A stretch of 35,530 bases of DNA from Olsenella sp. An270. GTDB taxonomy: Bacteria > Actinomycetota > Coriobacteriia > Coriobacteriales > Atopobiaceae. Below are positions 33,149-35,530 of this stretch, one piece after another (position 1 is the stretch's first letter; every line of letters begins with the position of its first letter). The stretch spans positions 1 to 35,530 of the forward strand of contig NZ_NFJF01000010.1 of the NCBI RefSeq assembly GCF_002159735.1. The letters are read 5' to 3'. A program made the position numbers and the translations under genes. The notes under the pieces were generated by a model. It searched no databases. It was not told the DNA's origin and worked only from the letters and a program-made list of their open reading frames with translations.

Positions 33149-33181
33149 GGGCCGCGCCCCCTTGGACCAGGGGCGCGGCCC
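33149..33181 (+). terminator. 12-bp perfect GC hairpin at the istA leader
   Basis: GGGCCGCGCCCC (33149-33160) pairs with GGGGCGCGGCCC (33170-33181) around a 9-base loop. It lies just inside the IS left end and 60 bp before istA. No T-run follows on +. It may block read-through transcription into the transposase genes or mask their translation. Confidence 0.6.
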
Positions 33182-33241
33182 CCGCCGTATGGTTGTCCCG
33201 GGCGCGTGCTTTGGCGAGACCGCCCGGGAAGGATGGAGGAG

Positions 33242-34711
33242 ATGACCGTGCCCCTGGACGTAAGGAATGATATACGCTCGATGGATGCGAAGGGGGTGCC
33301 GCGGGCCGAGATAGCCCGCAGGCTCCGGCTCAGCCGCAACACCGTCGCCAAGTACGCCGACATGGAGGACCTGTCGCCGGAGCCCCCCGCGCCCGCAGAC
33401 AGGCCGCACCCGGCGATCGACCCGCACGCCGCCTGGATCGACGGGGTGCTCGAAGCCGACCTGGGCGCCCCGCGCAAGCAGCGCCACACCGCCAAGAGAA
33501 TCTACGACAGGCTCGTCGAGGAGAGGCGCTACGAGGGCTCCTACTCCGCCGTGCAGCGCCACGTGCGCGAGTGGCGGCTCGCGCGGGCGGCGGGCGCGGG
33601 GGACGGCTACCTCGAGCTCGAGTGGGCGCCCGGCACCGCCCAGGCGGACTACGGCAACTTCGAGGCGGTGGTCTCCGGGGAGAGGCTGCACCTCAAGCTG
33701 CTCGTCGTATGCCTTCCGCACTCCAACGCGCGCTACGCCGTCGCCGGCATGTCCCAGCGCGCCGAGTGCATGTGCGCGGGGCTGGCCGGCGTCTTCGGGT
33801 GGATCGGGCGGGCGCCCCGCGAGCTCGTGCTCGACAACGCCACCGAGGCCGGGAGGCGCCTGCGCGGCGAGGTGACCGAATCCCACCTCTTCTCGCTGTT
33901 CCGCGCCCACTACCGCATGGGCAGCCGCTACTGCAACCCGTACTCTGGCAACGAGAAGGGGTCGGTGGAGAACGCGGTCGGGTTCATCCGCCGCAACCTG
34001 CTCGTCCCCGTGCCCGCGGTCGGCTCGCTCGCCGAGCTGAACGACCTGCTCAGGGACGGGTGCGACCGCTTGAACGCCGCCTCGCGGGCGCGGGACGGCC
34101 GCCCGACCCCGGAGGTGCTCGCCGAGGACCTGGCCGCCATGCTCGCGCTGCCGTCGTCGCCCTTCGACGCCGTGCGCTGGGCGAGGTGCCGCGCCGACAA
34201 GCGCGGCGTGGTGACCATCGACGGCCGGGGCTACCTCGCCGGTCCCGCCTGGCACTCCCGGGAGCTCCTCTGCGGCGTCCGGGCGGACACGGTGGAGATC
34301 CTGGCGGACCGCGGGCGGCGGGTCGCGGTGCTCGAGCGCGCGTTCGGCGACGGGCCCGCCGTGCGCAACCCGCTCTCCCTCGTGCCGGCGCTCGTGGCGC
34401 GGCCCCGCGCCTTCGGCGAGTCCGTGATCAGGCGCGACATGCCCGAGGCCCTCGTCCGGGCAATAGACTCCCTCGATGCGGCCGGCCGCCGCCGCGTGCT
34501 CAGGTCGATCGAGCGGGCGGCCGGCCCGTCCGGCTTCGACGCCGCCTGCTCCGCGGCGCAGGCGGTGATCGAGGGCGGCCGGATCCCAGACGACGCGACC
34601 GTCGACGTGCTGGCCCGCAGGATGGCGGCCGGCGGCCCGGCCGCGGAGGGCGGCGCCGACCTGTCCGTGTACGACGGCTTCCTGAGAGGGGGCGAGGCCC
34701 ATGCCTGCTAG
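33242..34711 (+). CDS. istA: IS21 transposase IstA
   Basis: The 489-residue protein begins with a helix-turn-helix (MDAKGVPRAEIARRLRLSRNTVAKYA, residues ~11-36 with this start). The rve-type DDE core follows: WAPGTAQADYGNFEAV (first Asp, about 135), PRELVLDNATEAG (second, about 200) and GNEKGSVENAVGFIRRN (Glu, about 240). All catalytic residues are present and there is no frameshift, so it may be active. ATG 33242 has GGGAAGG 9 nt upstream; ATG 33233 and an open frame from 33206 are alternatives. It overlaps istB by 11 nt. Confidence 0.93.
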   Translation: MTVPLDVRNDIRSMDAKGVPRAEIARRLRLSRNTVAKYADMEDLSPEPPAPADRPHPAIDPHAAWIDGVLEADLGAPRKQRHTAKRIYDRLVEERRYEGSYSAVQRHVREWRLARAAGAGDGYLELEWAPGTAQADYGNFEAVVSGERLHLKLLVVCLPHSNARYAVAGMSQRAECMCAGLAGVFGWIGRAPRELVLDNATEAGRRLRGEVTESHLFSLFRAHYRMGSRYCNPYSGNEKGSVENAVGFIRRNLLVPVPAVGSLAELNDLLRDGCDRLNAASRARDGRPTPEVLAEDLAAMLALPSSPFDAVRWARCRADKRGVVTIDGRGYLAGPAWHSRELLCGVRADTVEILADRGRRVAVLERAFGDGPAVRNPLSLVPALVARPRAFGESVIRRDMPEALVRAIDSLDAAGRRRVLRSIERAAGPSGFDAACSAAQAVIEGGRIPDDATVDVLARRMAAGGPAAEGGADLSVYDGFLRGGEAHAC

Positions 34712-35444
34712 CGGCGAGCTCGCGCGCAGGATCATGGAGGCGGGCAGGAGGTGCTCGCTCACGATCTCCGTGCTCGGCGAATGGGCGGCGGCGGGCAGTC
34801 CGAAGCAGGTCGAGTACCTCGCCTCGTACCTCGAGGCCGAGGCGGCGAGCCGGGACGCCTCCAAGCGCGCGTCGCTGCTCAGGCGCTGCGGACTGCCGGC
34901 GCCCAAGACCTTCGACGGCTACGACTGGTCGGCGGTGTCGTGGCCCGAGGGTCTCGGAAGAGACGACCTGCTCTCGCTCGCGTTCCTCGAGCGTCGCGAG
35001 GACCTGGTGCTGATGGGCGACGTGGGCACGGGCAAGACGCACATGGCGAGCGCGCTGTGCCAGCTCGCGTGCGACAGGCGCCTGGAGGCCCGCTTCTTCA
35101 CCGCCTCGTCGCTCGTGATGCGCCTGAGGCGCGCCCGCGAGGAGGGCAGGCTCGACCGCGAGATGTCGCAGATCGCACGGGCCCGCCTGCTCGTGATCGA
35201 CGAGCTGGGGTTCCTGCCGCTCGACGCCGACGGCGCGCGCCTCGTGTTCCAGGTGTTCGCCGACGCCTACGAGAGGCAGAGCGTCGTCATCACCACGAAC
35301 CTCGAGTTCTCCCGCTGGGGAGGGGTCTTCGGGGACGACCAGATGGCCGCCGCCGTCATCGACCGCGTCGTGCACCACGGCAGGCTGGTCCAGTTCCGCG
35401 GCGAGTCGTACCGCGTGAGGCACGCGCTCATGCAGGACGGGTAG
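34701..35444 (+). CDS. istB: IS21 helper ATPase IstB
   Basis: The 247-residue AAA+ protein regulates target choice and assists IstA. Walker A reads LMGDVGTGKTHMASAL (about residue 105), Walker B is LLVIDELGFLPLD (about 155), and the sensor-type motif VVITTNLEFSRWG follows. It is DnaC-like in its C-terminal core. The start ATG lies within the end of istA, indicating coupled translation. The protein appears intact. The right IS end lies 66 bp beyond its stop. Confidence 0.95.
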   Translation: MPASGELARRIMEAGRRCSLTISVLGEWAAAGSPKQVEYLASYLEAEAASRDASKRASLLRRCGLPAPKTFDGYDWSAVSWPEGLGRDDLLSLAFLERREDLVLMGDVGTGKTHMASALCQLACDRRLEARFFTASSLVMRLRRAREEGRLDREMSQIARARLLVIDELGFLPLDADGARLVFQVFADAYERQSVVITTNLEFSRWGGVFGDDQMAAAVIDRVVHHGRLVQFRGESYRVRHALMQDG

Positions 35445-35530
35445 GTGCTCAAAAACCACCGCTCAGGCCGCGAGCTCATACTGCTCAATTCCCGATGCAC
35501 ATTCTGCTCAAAACTACTTGACTAAACACA

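Larger units (their letters stand above)
33108..35510 (+). mobile_element. IS21-family insertion sequence
   Basis: The element is bounded by TGAGCA...TGCTCA ends. The inner terminal regions are matched inverted repeats (33108-33145 and 35473-35510; about 28 of 38 positions agree), with TGAGCA motifs at the same 23-bp interval on both sides. The length of about 2.4 kb and the overlapping istA-istB pair fit IS21. No target duplication of 4-8 bp is visible, so the ends are inferred. Confidence 0.85.

Noticed and set aside
33062-34906. 614-codon minus-strand frame opposite istA
   Set aside because: High GC leaves antisense frames open; its product is low-complexity, while istA has a complete DDE core.

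Overview
The window looks like a surface-polysaccharide (capsule or wall glycan) locus from a high-GC Gram-positive bacterium. The high GC, frequent GTG and TTG starts, GGAGG ribosome sites and the style of the YtxH/PRC-barrel pair suggest an actinobacterium, perhaps Coriobacteriia (Olsenella/Atopobium-like). That placement is inference; there is no rRNA, tRNA or marker gene in the window.

Layout. (1) 1-5400 holds housekeeping and accessory genes: the tail of an upstream gene, a YtxH-like membrane protein, a PRC-barrel protein, a helically phased palindromic repeat array, an AlbA_2 (Schlafen-type) ATPase-like regulator with operator-like dyads, a membrane-anchored endonuclease/exonuclease/phosphatase (EEP) protein and a two-gene orphan operon. 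(2) 5725-18688 is one long + strand operon with start/stop overlaps. rfbF-rfbG-rfbH make a CDP-3,6-dideoxy-4-ketohexose. They are followed by a ThDP enzyme of the acetolactate synthase type (possibly YerE-like), a short NeuB-like synthase, a KdsC-like phosphatase, a pyruvyltransferase-like protein, a GtrB-like polyprenyl-phosphate glycosyltransferase, an NAD-dependent epimerase/dehydratase, a GT-C-like membrane protein and an acyltransferase-3 protein. Base composition falls visibly after rfbH. (3) 18690-20640 is an insertion scar: a gene remnant, a frameshifted IS256-family element with a doubled right end, and a 5'-truncated IS30-type transposase. (4) 20651-25236 holds a GT-C-like membrane protein (-), a second AlbA_2 protein (+), six 20-bp tandem repeats, and a Wzx-type flippase (-). 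(5) 25364-32815 is a second + strand operon: initiating phosphoglycosyltransferase, DUF4422 protein, GT2, GT4, galactofuranosyltransferase-like protein, second flippase, and a Wzy-like polymerase. (6) 33108-35510 is an apparently intact IS21-family element (istA, istB).

How it works together (inference): the second operon has the parts of a Wzx/Wzy pathway (lipid-linked initiation, repeat-unit assembly, flipping, polymerisation). The first operon supplies an unusual deoxy or branched sugar, possibly an ulosonic acid, and a GtrB/GT-C pair plus acyltransferase that could decorate the polymer outside the membrane. Several expected partners are not in the window: the RfbH reductase, an ulosonic acid cytidylyltransferase, UDP-galactopyranose mutase, and export or ligation proteins. 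The two AlbA_2 proteins, each next to a different palindromic repeat array, are the least explained element.
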